The notes beneath the pieces were generated by a model that saw nothing but the letters and a program-made list of their open reading frames with translations, searched no databases and had not been told where the DNA came from. Positions 10,249 to 18,008 of a stretch of DNA of 56,849 bases are shown in pieces (the first letter of the stretch is position 1; the number at the start of each line of letters is the position of its first letter). Source of the stretch: Nitrospirillum pindoramense. Lineage in GTDB: Bacteria; Pseudomonadota; Alphaproteobacteria; Azospirillales; Azospirillaceae. A program made the translations under genes and the position numbers. The stretch lies in assembly GCF_007827955.1 (NCBI RefSeq), contig NZ_VITR01000022.1, forward strand, positions 1 through 56,849, read 5' to 3'.

Positions 10249-10515
10249 CGCCGAACCAGCCTTTTCCGTCACGCCCGTTCCGGGCTTTCCGCCGCCCATC
10301 CGGCACCCGGTCAGCCACCCCGGACCAATGTCCTGGGGGGCGCCCCGGCGCCGCTGCGGCACACAAGGGGTACTCTAGACCATGAAAGCGGCCCCGCACC
10401 ACCACCCTCGCGCACGCGGCAGCGCCCCGCAATTGCACCATCGGCGACCCTTGCGTCCCTCCCGACCCGCCCGGTCCCGCTTTCCGCCACCGTCAAAAAA
10501 AATCCAAGAAAGGGC
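10249..10515. other. Gap upstream of the phosphatase gene
   Basis: This gap lies between the Ppx/GppA start and the tRNA promoter. It contains only a GC-rich extension of the phosphatase reading frame and unstructured DNA with an A-rich stretch near 10493-10502. I see no gene. Confidence 0.5.
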
Positions 10516-10544
10516 TACACATCCCCCAAGAGGGGTGTTATAAG
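10516..10544 (+). promoter_or_regulatory. Candidate promoter for the tRNA-Gln pair
   Basis: TACACA (10516-10521) and TATAAG (10539-10544) are separated by 17 bp. The -10 matches at five of six positions. Transcription would begin near 10551, about 43 bases before the first tRNA. Confidence 0.5.
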
Positions 10545-10593
10545 CCGCGCCGTCCGACGGACATGGTGGTCAGCGCCACCGCGTTCGTTCTGC

Positions 10594-10667
10594 TGGGGGA
10601 TCGTCTAGCGGTAGGACTACGGACTCTGACTCCGTCAACCTTGGTTCGAATCCAAGTCCCCCAGCCA
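10594..10667 (+). tRNA. tRNA-Gln (anticodon CTG), copy 1
   Basis: The cloverleaf is complete: acceptor TGGGGGA/TCCCCCA, D arm with AGCGGTAGG, anticodon stem ACGGA/TCCGT around CTCTGAC (anticodon CTG), T arm CTTGG-TTCGAAT-CCAAG, discriminator G, and an encoded CCA. It reads CAG glutamine codons. Confidence 0.96.
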
Positions 10668-10737
10668 ATTTCTTCCGCGACAGCTCTGGTCATCTGAGCA
10701 CCGGCGCCGATCCAGGCGTCATCGCGGCCCGTCCTGC

Positions 10738-10811
10738 TGGGGGATCGTCTAGCGGTAGGACTACGGACTCTGACTCCGTCAACCTTGGTTCGAATCCAAG
10801 TCCCCCAGCCA
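10738..10811 (+). tRNA. tRNA-Gln (anticodon CTG), copy 2
   Basis: It is identical to the copy 144 bp upstream over the whole tRNA and its CCA, with 70 bp of unrelated spacer between. Both are probably transcribed together from the upstream promoter. A toxin-antitoxin module ends 12 bases further on, on the opposite strand. Confidence 0.96.
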
Positions 10812-10823
10812 ACTCTCTTCAGA

Positions 10824-11120
10824 TTATGCCGCCTGTGACTTCCTGTAAGCCTCAGCCGTCACCTCCGGTTCTTGCTCGATAACGGCAAGATAGGCGCGCA
10901 CGGCGGGCGGCGGCATGGTGCGTCCGATTTCGTATTGCCGCAGGTTCGCCACCGGAATGCCGTAGCGTTCGGCAAATTCCGATTGGCTCAGGCTCAAACG
11001 CTGCCGCAGCCGCCGGATGCGCCGCCCTTGCAGGGCCTTTTCAAGTCCATCGGCGCTAACCGGACGGTCTTCCGGGTCGGAAGCATCTGCCTCAATTGCA
11101 ATGATAGGCTCTTTCTTCAC
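10824..11120 (-). CDS. XRE-type helix-turn-helix antitoxin
   Basis: The 98-residue protein has an XRE/HigA-like helix-turn-helix: IRRLRQRLSLSQSEFAERYG, then IPVANLRQYEIGRTMPPP (about residues 35-70), which is the DNA-recognition pattern LxQxxFAxxxGxxxxxxxxxE. It overlaps the upstream toxin gene by 29 bases and starts at a GTG (11118-11120) with GGAG eight bases before it. As the second gene of a toxin-first pair, it should neutralise the BrnT-like toxin and repress the operon. It is not the ribbon-helix-helix BrnA normally found with BrnT. Confidence 0.75.
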   Translation of the reverse strand: MKKEPIIAIEADASDPEDRPVSADGLEKALQGRRIRRLRQRLSLSQSEFAERYGIPVANLRQYEIGRTMPPPAVRAYLAVIEQEPEVTAEAYRKSQAA

Positions 11121-11361
11121 TGTCGTTACTCCGTCTCACCGAGATGAACCGAAACGTTTCCCCGCGCCAGACATGAACGGCGGTATAGAGCTTGCCATCC
11201 ACCATTCCGACCGCCTTGTGACGCTCCTCTTCATCTTCTTTTCGGATCGTCGGCAGAATTAGGAAATCGGGATCGGCGAAAACCCGCACGCCGAAGGCAA
11301 GCGATAGGCCATGCTTCGCTTGGTTGGTCGCATCCTTGGCCGTGTCGAATTCAATTTCCAT
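11092..11361 (-). CDS. BrnT-family toxin
   Basis: The 89-residue protein matches the small ribonuclease toxin family BrnT (RelE-like fold). It opens EIEFDTAKDATNQAKHGLS (family pattern FxWDxxKaxxNxxKHGvsF), continues with VFADPDFLILP and DEEERHKAVG, then LYTAVHVWRGETFRFISVRRSNDSEERAY. The conserved RxISxRxAxxxERxxY end carries the usual catalytic and binding residues. It is translated from ATG 11361 and overlaps the antitoxin gene. The expected action is growth arrest by mRNA cleavage when the antitoxin is lost. Confidence 0.82.
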   Translation of the reverse strand: MEIEFDTAKDATNQAKHGLSLAFGVRVFADPDFLILPTIRKEDEEERHKAVGMVDGKLYTAVHVWRGETFRFISVRRSNDSEERAYHCN

Positions 11362-11367
11362 TCTGTG

Positions 11368-11378
11368 TGTAATTTACA
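11368..11378. promoter_or_regulatory. Candidate operator of the toxin-antitoxin operon
   Basis: TGTAA-T-TTACA is a perfect small palindrome seven bases upstream of the toxin ATG, in an AT-rich patch that also holds TATATG on the minus strand. This is where an autoregulating antitoxin would be expected to bind. Confidence 0.4.
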
Positions 11379-11668
11379 TATAGCCATGGATTGCGGCAAA
11401 GGGTTTTGAACCCACGGGGCGCCCGTGGCGCCCCAAACAGCGACTATCGCCGCCGCGCAGCGTCGCGGTGTGGAGGTCCCTCTCCGCCTAACACACCGTT
11501 GACAGCACCCCGCCAATCATCGTTTCCTCAATCGCAGTGCGCAGTGGGGCGCCACCTGTCCGCGGCAAGGGGGCCTGGCCTCCACCCATTCGGCTTCGTC
11601 CGTACCCGACATATCCCTTCTTCCGGCCCCCTGTAGCGGACATCGGGCGTTTCACGGAAGGAAGGTCC
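11379..11668. other. Gap between the toxin and ankyrin genes
   Basis: No credible gene is seen here. A GC-rich hairpin CCACGGG-GCG-CCCGTGG lies at 11412-11428. TTGACA occurs near 11505 but has no good -10 at the right distance. The last bases carry the ribosome-binding site of the ankyrin gene. Confidence 0.5.
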
Positions 11669-13396
11669 ATGTCTTCGCGTACCCTCTCCCCCCGCACCAC
11701 CGCCGACGCCCTGCGCCGTGAGGCCAAGCGCTGGCTGAAGGCGCTGCAGGCCGGCGATGCCGACGCCGCCGCGCGCTTCCTCAGCCAGTTCCCCGGGCAC
11801 GCCACCGCGCCCAAGCTGCGCGAGGTGCAGCATGCCCTGGCGCGGGAACATGGCTATCCCACCTGGGCCGCCCTGACCCGCGAGCTGGCCGACCGCGCCC
11901 GCACGCAGGAGGACCGCATCCGCCTGTTGCTGGAAAAATCAGTCAACCGCTATGGCACCGATCCCGCCACGCGCACCTGGGGGGATTATGAGCAGGACGG
12001 TGCCGGCCGGGGTGCCGTGGCCGCCCGCCTGCTGGCCCGGTATCCGGAGATCACCAAGTCCAGCATCCACACGGCGGTGGCGGCGCATGACCTGGACGCG
12101 GTGCGCGACTTCCTGAAAAAGGACGCGCGCCTGGCGCAGGACCGCAGCGATTTCGATGGCTGGACGCCCCTGATCCGACTGGCGTACGCGCGGCTGCCGG
12201 CAGGAGGCGCGGATAGGGGTGCGACCGCCCTAGCCATCGCCACCCTGCTGCTGGACGCGGGCGCCGACCCCGATGCCGGCTGGTCGGACCAGAGCCCGGA
12301 ATTCACCCCCCTGGTGGGCGTGATCGGTGAGGGCGAAGGCGGCCAGGCGCCCCACCCGCAGGCGGAGGCGTTCGCCCGCCTGCTGATCGATCGGGGCGCC
12401 AACCCGTTCGCCGCCCAGGCGCTGTACAACACCTCCCTGGGGGAGGACTCGACCGCCTGGCTGGACTTCCTGTGGGCGGAATCGGCAAGCCGGGGAGAAA
12501 CCGGCAAATGGACGGGCCCCGCGCCCAACGCCCTGGGCGGGGACAAGGCGCGCAGCGCGGTGGCCTATCTGCTGGGCAACGCCGTGGCCAACGACCATCC
12601 CCGCCGGACGGAGTGGCTGCTGGCCCATGGGGCCGACGCCAACGACATCAACCACTACTCCCGGCATCCGGTGCTCAAGCACGCCATCCTGGGTGGGCAT
12701 ATGGCCATGGCGGACCTGCTGCGGCGCCATGGCGCGCGGGAGCCGGAGCTGAGTGGAGGGGAGAGATTCGTGGCCGCCGCCGCCGCTGGGGACACGGCCA
12801 CGCTTCGGCACCTGGCGGCGGCGCATCCGGCGTTCCTGCACCGGATGGCGCCCATGAGGGCCGCCATCCGCGCGAGGCGGGTGGACGCGGTGCGGACGCT
12901 GCTGGACCTCGGCATGTCGCCCGACATCGCCGATGACCATGATCACAGCGCCCTGCATGCCGCCACCCACGCCGGGGCGTTGGACATCGCCCGCCTGCTG
13001 ATTGAGCGGGGGGCCGAGGTCGATCCCTTCGACCGGCGCTATGGCGGCACGCCCCTCACCCACGCGGTTTATATTGGCCAACAGGCGATGGCGGAGTTCC
13101 TGGCCGGACACAGCCGCAATTTCCGTGGCCTGTGCTTCGCCGGCAAGGTGGAGCGGCTGCGCACCCTGCTGACCGAGGAGCCCGACCGCGCCAACCGCCA
13201 GGACCGGCCGGGCGAGCCCGCCCTGTTCTGCCTGCCCGAGAATGAGGAAGCGGCGGTGGAGGTGGCGGAACTGCTGCTGTCCTTCGGGGCCGACCCCGCC
13301 TTCCGCAACCCCCTGGGCCAGACGCCGGCCGAGGCGGCGCGGCGCCGGGGCCTGGACGACGCCGCCGATGTGATCGAGATGGCGGCGGGGGAGTGA
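11669..13396 (+). CDS. Ankyrin-repeat protein
   Basis: The start is the ATG at 11669 after GGAAGGAAGG, giving 575 residues. The N-terminal 75 residues (DALRREAKRWLKALQAGD, then LREVQHALAREHGYPTWAAL) are the preface seen in a group of bacterial ankyrin proteins. Repeats follow: GWTPLIRLAYARL, a long-looped LLLDAGADPDAGWSD, LLIDRGANPF, WLLAHGADANDINHYS, LLDLGMSPDIADDHDHSALHAATHAGALDIARLLIERG (written in two adjoining repeats), and LLLSFGADPAFRNPLGQTPAEAARRRG. No signal peptide or catalytic domain is seen, so it is probably a cytoplasmic protein-protein interaction scaffold of unknown partner. Confidence 0.85.
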   Translation: MSSRTLSPRTTADALRREAKRWLKALQAGDADAAARFLSQFPGHATAPKLREVQHALAREHGYPTWAALTRELADRARTQEDRIRLLLEKSVNRYGTDPATRTWGDYEQDGAGRGAVAARLLARYPEITKSSIHTAVAAHDLDAVRDFLKKDARLAQDRSDFDGWTPLIRLAYARLPAGGADRGATALAIATLLLDAGADPDAGWSDQSPEFTPLVGVIGEGEGGQAPHPQAEAFARLLIDRGANPFAAQALYNTSLGEDSTAWLDFLWAESASRGETGKWTGPAPNALGGDKARSAVAYLLGNAVANDHPRRTEWLLAHGADANDINHYSRHPVLKHAILGGHMAMADLLRRHGAREPELSGGERFVAAAAAGDTATLRHLAAAHPAFLHRMAPMRAAIRARRVDAVRTLLDLGMSPDIADDHDHSALHAATHAGALDIARLLIERGAEVDPFDRRYGGTPLTHAVYIGQQAMAEFLAGHSRNFRGLCFAGKVERLRTLLTEEPDRANRQDRPGEPALFCLPENEEAAVEVAELLLSFGADPAFRNPLGQTPAEAARRRGLDDAADVIEMAAGE

Positions 13397-13450
13397 GGCG
13401 TTGCGACACTGAAGCCTTTGAAGGCCAAGCGCGCCCCGGCACACTGCCAT

Positions 13451-13495
13451 CCGTGACAAGGGGGGCCGTGACAAGGGGGGCCGTGACAAGGGGTG
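13451..13495. repeat. Tandem repeat, 15-bp unit, three copies
   Basis: CCGTGACAAGGGGGG occurs at 13451-13465 and 13466-13480 exactly, and imperfectly at 13481-13495. It lies in the untranslated region just ahead of the S41-like gene. Confidence 0.9.
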
Positions 13496-13513
13496 GGGGC
13501 AACGAGGGGGAGG

Positions 13514-15022
13514 ATGACCGTGGTTCGGGGGCGTTTGGGCAGGGGGCGTTTGGGCAGGGGGCGTTTGGGCAGGGGCGTGGCGGCAGCCCTGATGATGGTG
13601 GCCGCTGGGGCGACACCCGCGCCGGCGGCGGATGCCATCGACTGGCGGCGGATGGCGGAAACCGACCTGAACGCCATGCATGACATCCTGGTGGCCAACC
13701 ATCCGGCCATGGTGGTGGCGAAGGACAGCGCCCCCTTCCGCGCCTGGCTGGAAACTGGACGGGTGGGAGCCAAGAAGCTGCTGCCCGCCGTGCGGGATGA
13801 GGCAACCTATTTCGACCTGCTGCGCTTCTACGCCAGTGGCTTCCGCGACAGCCACATCGGCGCCTATGCGACCAAGAACGCCCCGTCTCTAAGGCGCAGT
13901 TATATCTGGCCGGGCTTCAACCTGGCGTGGGCCGGTGGCGGCTATACCGTCACCGCCCATGCGCCCGATACGGCCCTGCCCCCGGCCGGCGCCCAACTGG
14001 TCGCCTGCGACGGCGTATCCGCCGCCGCCCTGGCACATGACCGGCAGGAGCGCAACGGACAGGACCTGACCCTGGACTCCCAACGCCGTAGCTACGCCTT
14101 CTGGCTGCTCTGGGCCAGTGAGGGCAGCCTGTTTCAGCCGCCGCTGAAGACCTGCACCTTCACCCCGCCCGGTGGTGGCCCTGCCCGCTCCTATACCCTG
14201 AGCTACCGTCCCACCACGGAGGATAGCAGCCCCGCGCGGACGGCCCGGGCGCAGTTTGGCCTCAGCCGCTGGGGCCAGGAGGGCTGGTGGATCGGCGCGC
14301 CGGGTATGGTCAGCGACCACGCATGGAAACGCACCCTGAGGGCGGTGAAAACCCATCTTGAGGCCATCCGGCGCGCGCGGACGGTCGTGGTCGACGTGCG
14401 CGGCAACACGGGCGGAGGCGCCGACTTCGCTTATGCCCTGGCCGATCTGCTGTGGGGGGCGGATCTGGTAAAAGCGGGCAGACCCGACCTGGGGCCAGTG
14501 GTCTATCGCGCGTCGCGCCTGAATCGTGACCAGCTCGCCGCCTATCTGTCCCAGGGGAAGGATGTCAGCCTTCAGGCCGACACCGCCGCCAAAATACGGC
14601 GCCGGCTGGCACGCTATGACGATGCCATCGCCGCCGGCCAGAGCACCTTCACCGAAGAGGCCCCCGCCCGGGCCAATCCCCTGCGCCCGCCGCCCAACCC
14701 GGTGCGCGGGCAGGTCATCGTGCTGACCGACGGCGCCTGCGTGTCCGCCTGCCTGGACCTGCTGGATTTGTTCCTGGCCCTGCCCAACGTGCGCCAGGCG
14801 GGCACCGAGACCGATGCCGACACCATCTTCATGGATGTGACCCAGGCCCCCCTGCCCTCCGGCTACGCCGGGATCTCGTTCGGCCACAAGGCCTGGGTGG
14901 AACGGCCGCGCGGCTCCAACGTCAGCTACCACCCCACCCCAGCCCTGACCTGGACAGGCGACCCGGCCGACGACGCTGGCGAGCGGGCCTGGCTGGCCAA
15001 GGCGGTGGGGATCGCGCCCTAA
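13514..15022 (+). CDS. Exported S41-like (tail-specific type) protease
   Basis: The ATG at 13514 (502 residues) is preceded by GGGGGAGG. The N-terminus is a signal peptide with an unusual basic lead of three RGRLG repeats, a hydrophobic stretch VAAALMMVAAGATP and a likely cleavage at APAADA. The C-terminal half has S41 features: VVVDVRGNTGGG near residue 295 (the catalytic-core strand and loop), and VIVLTDGACVSACLDLLDLF near residue 405, with the nucleophile serine in the VSAC turn. No PDZ domain is obvious. The likely role is periplasmic or extracellular peptide hydrolysis. It converges with the next gene, overlapping by four bases at the stop codons. Confidence 0.75.
   Translation: MTVVRGRLGRGRLGRGRLGRGVAAALMMVAAGATPAPAADAIDWRRMAETDLNAMHDILVANHPAMVVAKDSAPFRAWLETGRVGAKKLLPAVRDEATYFDLLRFYASGFRDSHIGAYATKNAPSLRRSYIWPGFNLAWAGGGYTVTAHAPDTALPPAGAQLVACDGVSAAALAHDRQERNGQDLTLDSQRRSYAFWLLWASEGSLFQPPLKTCTFTPPGGGPARSYTLSYRPTTEDSSPARTARAQFGLSRWGQEGWWIGAPGMVSDHAWKRTLRAVKTHLEAIRRARTVVVDVRGNTGGGADFAYALADLLWGADLVKAGRPDLGPVVYRASRLNRDQLAAYLSQGKDVSLQADTAAKIRRRLARYDDAIAAGQSTFTEEAPARANPLRPPPNPVRGQVIVLTDGACVSACLDLLDLFLALPNVRQAGTETDADTIFMDVTQAPLPSGYAGISFGHKAWVERPRGSNVSYHPTPALTWTGDPADDAGERAWLAKAVGIAP
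13527..13571 (+). repeat. Tandem repeat, 15-bp unit, three exact copies, in frame
   Basis: GGGGGCGTTTGGGCA is repeated perfectly at 13527-13541, 13542-13556 and 13557-13571. The repeats lie within the signal-peptide coding region and add an Arg-Gly-Arg-Leu-Gly unit each time without shifting the frame. Confidence 0.95.
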
Positions 15023-15846
15023 AGGCGGGAGAAATCGAAGCGCGGGCGGAAGCCCAGCACGGTGGCGGCGCGGCCAGCGTCGTACACCCGGTCCAGCCGG
15101 ACCGGCAGAGGCCAGCCCCGGCGGTCGAACAGGGCGGCCAGGCGCGGCAGACGGACACGGATCAGGCCCGCCGCATCCGTGGCCAGCGCCCCCGCCTCCT
15201 CCCGCCGGAAGGGGGTGAGAGCGGAAATGAGGAAGGTGCCGGGGACGGCCCCCGCCGCCGCGTGGACATGGGCCGCCGCCGCGTCGACCATGCTCAAGCC
15301 CCGGTGCAGGCGGTGGGCGGCACGCGTGGGGGCCGGCTCCCGGAAGCAGCGGGCGATGCGCAGGACCGCCAAGCCCCTGGGAAAGGCGGGCCCGGCTTGG
15401 GCACACAGATCCTCAGCCGCCCGTTTGGTCTCGTCATAGATGTCGCGCGGCCGGACCGGCGTCTCCTCATCCACCCAGACCAGGCCACCCGCTGGCGGCA
15501 CCAGGCTGTGACCGTAGAGGGAGGTGGTGGACGTGTAGACGACGCGCCCCACCCCGGCCTCGGCCGCCAGGCGCAACAGCGTCGCCGTCGCCTGGACATT
15601 CACCCGGTGAAAGTCGGCATCCGGCACCCGGCCCACTTGGGGCGCATGCAAGGCCGCGGCATGGATGACCGCGTCCTGCCCCTCGAGGGCCCGCGCCAGC
15701 GCGCCAGCATCGGCCACATCGGCCTGGATATCGGTGGTGGCCCCCGCCCGGATGTCCAGCCCTGTCACAGTCCAGCCCAGCGCCAACCCCTGGCGCACGA
15801 TGGTCGCGCCCAACGGGCCGGACGAACCGGTGACCAGGATGCGCAT
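15019..15846 (-). CDS. NAD-dependent epimerase/dehydratase (extended SDR)
   Basis: The 275-residue protein begins MRILVTGSSGPLGATIV, the Rossmann dinucleotide-binding turn GxxGxxG, followed by Asp in TGLDIRAG, favouring NAD(H). The active site is visible: Ser/Thr in VVYTSTTSLYG and the YxxxK pair in IYDETKRAAEDL. It resembles sugar-nucleotide epimerase-like proteins, but the substrate is not predictable. It lies 148 bp downstream of the FAH-family gene on the same strand, separated by a strong hairpin (15941-15970) and a possible -10 TATAAG (15891-15896, minus strand), so it may be transcribed separately. Confidence 0.82.
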   Translation of the reverse strand: MRILVTGSSGPLGATIVRQGLALGWTVTGLDIRAGATTDIQADVADAGALARALEGQDAVIHAAALHAPQVGRVPDADFHRVNVQATATLLRLAAEAGVGRVVYTSTTSLYGHSLVPPAGGLVWVDEETPVRPRDIYDETKRAAEDLCAQAGPAFPRGLAVLRIARCFREPAPTRAAHRLHRGLSMVDAAAAHVHAAAGAVPGTFLISALTPFRREEAGALATDAAGLIRVRLPRLAALFDRRGWPLPVRLDRVYDAGRAATVLGFRPRFDFSRL

Positions 15847-15940
15847 CGGCCCCTCACAGCAGAACGGGGGACAGGTTTCCCCGCCCCCCGCTTATACCAG
15901 GAACGTTTCCCTCAATCGCCGGGCGCCGCCCTTGGGGCCT

Positions 15941-15970
15941 ACAGCGGCATGAGGATTTTCATGCCGCTGT
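15941..15970 (-). terminator. Perfect stem-loop downstream of the FAH-family gene
   Basis: The 12-base arms ACAGCGGCATGA (15941-15952) and TCATGCCGCTGT (15959-15970) enclose a six-base loop. It starts 25 bases past the FAH-family stop codon on the minus strand. No U-tract follows, so it may stop transcription with Rho or protect the mRNA end. Confidence 0.5.
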
Positions 15971-15994
15971 GCGCCCAAAAGGCGATCCGTGGGA

Positions 15995-16846
15995 TCAGCG
16001 CCGCCAGGCGATGACCGTCTGCTGCTGCGTGCCCAGCAGGTCGGAGCCCAGGCGCATGACGTCGCCGGCCTTCAGGAACACCGGTTCCGGCTTCATGCCC
16101 ATGCCCACGCCCGGCGGGGTGCCGGTGGTGATCAGGTCGCCCGGCTGCAGGGTGATGAAGCGGCTGATGTAGCTGACCAGCGTCGCCACGCCGAAGATCA
16201 TGGTGCTGGTGTTGCCCGTCTGGCGGCGGGTGCCGTTCACGTCCAGCCACAGGTCGATGTTCTGCGGGTCGGCGATCTCATCGGCCGTAACCAGCCAGGG
16301 ACCGACGGGACCGAAGGTGTCGCAGCCCTTGCCCTTATCCCAGGTGCCGCCGCGCTCGATCTGGTACTCACGCTCCGACACGTCGTTGATCAGGACATAG
16401 CCGGCGACATGGCGGAGCGCGTCGGCCTCATCGACATAGCGGGCGGTCGTGCCGATGACGATGCCCAGTTCCACCTCCCAATCGCTCTTCACGCTGTCCT
16501 TGGGCAGCATGACGTCGTCATTAGGGCCGTTCAGGCAGCTGATGGCCTTGGTGAACAGCACCGGCTCCTTGGGCAGGGGCAGGTTGGATTCGGCGGCATG
16601 GTCGGCATAGTTCAGGCCCACGGCCAGGAACTTGGAAATGCCGGTGTAGGGCACGCCCAGGCGCGGGCTGCCGGACACGACGGGCAGGCTGGCGGGGTCC
16701 AGCGCCGCCAGGGTGGCGAGGCCCTGGGCCGACAGCTGGTCGGGGCCGATGTCAGCCACATGGCCCGACAGGTCGCGGATCTGGCCGGCGGCGTCCAGCA
16801 GGCCGGGTTTCTCCTGGCCCACCGGGCCGTAACGCAGCAGCTTCAT
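15995..16846 (-). CDS. Fumarylacetoacetate hydrolase (FAH) family protein
   Basis: The 283-residue protein has the FAH C-terminal fold: GLNYADHAAESNLPLPKEP, EVELGIVIGTTARY, the metal-binding Glu/Asp cluster and VLINDVSEREYQIERGG near residue 150, then GGTWDKGKGCDTFGPVGPWL and TTGTPPGVGMGMKPEPVFLK. This subgroup covers 2,4-diketo-acid hydrolases, ureidoglycolate lyase-like proteins and homoprotocatechuate-pathway isomerases/decarboxylases. The fold and the divalent-metal active site are clear, but the substrate is not. The short N-terminal domain (KLLRYGPVGQEKPGLLD) is typical. The LysR gene upstream on the same strand could regulate it. Confidence 0.88.
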   Translation of the reverse strand: MKLLRYGPVGQEKPGLLDAAGQIRDLSGHVADIGPDQLSAQGLATLAALDPASLPVVSGSPRLGVPYTGISKFLAVGLNYADHAAESNLPLPKEPVLFTKAISCLNGPNDDVMLPKDSVKSDWEVELGIVIGTTARYVDEADALRHVAGYVLINDVSEREYQIERGGTWDKGKGCDTFGPVGPWLVTADEIADPQNIDLWLDVNGTRRQTGNTSTMIFGVATLVSYISRFITLQPGDLITTGTPPGVGMGMKPEPVFLKAGDVMRLGSDLLGTQQQTVIAWRR

Positions 16847-17011
16847 GGGAAGTCCTACCCCTGAATTGAAAAGGCGCTCTGTTAGCGGTCGCAGTTTTCT
16901 TCCAACGTGATACCGCTGGCAATGCCGAACCTTTCATGCCCCGGCGTCGGCGCCGGGACTTGACGTCGCAGCTTTTCCGCATGCGCCCCGCCATGCCCCC
17001 GCCGGCGTGCC

Positions 17012-17911
17012 TTATTGCCCGGTGCGGATATAGTCCGCCAAGCCCAGGGCCAGATGGTCGTACAGCAGGCGCACCCGGCGGCTGGATTTCAGATCCGGAT
17101 GCATGACCAGCCAGGTGTCGAGGTCGAAGCCCAGGGCACCGGGCAGCAGATGCACCAGGTCAGGATCCCGCCGGCCCAACCCCACGTGGCAAATGCCGAT
17201 GCCGAAACCGGCGCGGATGGCGGCCAACTGCGCCACGTCGCTGTCGGCGCGGAAGGCAAAATGCTCACGCCCGAAATACCGTCCCCGGGCGCGCAGGGCG
17301 CGGATGACGGCTGTTTCGGTATCAAAACCGATAAGGCTGTGGTTGGCCAGATCATCCCAGCTGGTCGGCGTGCCCTGGGCGTCCAGATAGCAGCGGTGGG
17401 CATGCAGGCCCAGCGCGATGACGCCCAGGTGCCGGGCTACCAAGACCCCTTGCGTGGGCCGCACCATGCGGACAGCGATGTCGGCGTCACGCCGCAGCAG
17501 GTCTTCCGTCTCGTTGGACAGCGACAGCTCAATCGCCACCTTGGGATGGTCGCGGCGGAAGGCCGCCAGCAGGGTGGGCAGCACCTCCACCCCCACCACC
17601 TCGCTGGCGGTCACGCGCACGCTGCCCGTCACCGCATCCGCCGAGCCCGACGCCGCGCGCTGCAGGGCCGCAGCGGCGGCGGCCATCGCCTCGGCATGGC
17701 CGCGCAGTTCCAGCGCGGTTTCCGTGGGCGTCAGGCCCTGGGGCGAACGGGTGAAGAGCGCCGTGCCCAACGCGCGCTCCAGCTCCTCCACATGGCGGCC
17801 GACGGTCGGCTGGGTCAGCCCCAGCGCGCGCCCAGCCGCCGACAGGCTGCCCTCCCGCAGCACCGCGAGGAAGGAGCGATAGAGTTCCCAACCGGGTTCC
17901 TGCTGTTTCAT
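17012..17911 (-). CDS. LysR-family transcriptional regulator
   Basis: The 299-residue protein has a winged helix-turn-helix at the N-terminus (FLAVLREGSLSAAGRALGLT, then QPTVGRHVEELERALGTALF), residues about 10-65. A periplasmic-binding-like effector domain follows, starting at VTGSVRVTASEVVG. It is divergent from the reductase-like gene at 18009; the 97-base gap holds two perfect palindromes. LysR proteins usually control a divergent neighbour and themselves, so that gene and perhaps the FAH-family gene downstream are the likely targets. No effector can be proposed. Confidence 0.92.
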   Translation of the reverse strand: MKQQEPGWELYRSFLAVLREGSLSAAGRALGLTQPTVGRHVEELERALGTALFTRSPQGLTPTETALELRGHAEAMAAAAAALQRAASGSADAVTGSVRVTASEVVGVEVLPTLLAAFRRDHPKVAIELSLSNETEDLLRRDADIAVRMVRPTQGVLVARHLGVIALGLHAHRCYLDAQGTPTSWDDLANHSLIGFDTETAVIRALRARGRYFGREHFAFRADSDVAQLAAIRAGFGIGICHVGLGRRDPDLVHLLPGALGFDLDTWLVMHPDLKSSRRVRLLYDHLALGLADYIRTGQ

Positions 17912-17947
17912 AAATTTATGTATAGCCGCGCCATGATATTGCGCAAT
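17909..17947. promoter_or_regulatory. Two palindromes in the LysR divergent region
   Basis: CATAAATTTATG (17909-17920) overlaps the LysR start codon and ATTGCGCAAT (17938-17947) lies 17 bases beyond it. Both are exact palindromes in the only AT-rich part of the gap. They are good candidates for LysR binding and autorepression. Confidence 0.45.
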
Positions 17948-18008
17948 TACGTTTAGCTAGCACTCCCCCTACCCTCCGGCCATCGCACCATGACGGATGA
18001 GGGATGAG

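Noticed and set aside
13451-13571. Possible CRISPR-like repeats
   Set aside because: The units are 15 bases, directly abutting with no spacers, and no cas genes are present; they are simple tandem repeats.
15939-16250. Separate small gene at the 3' end of the FAH-family gene
   Set aside because: Out-of-frame translation of the FAH coding region running through the hairpin; no ribosome-binding site or family.
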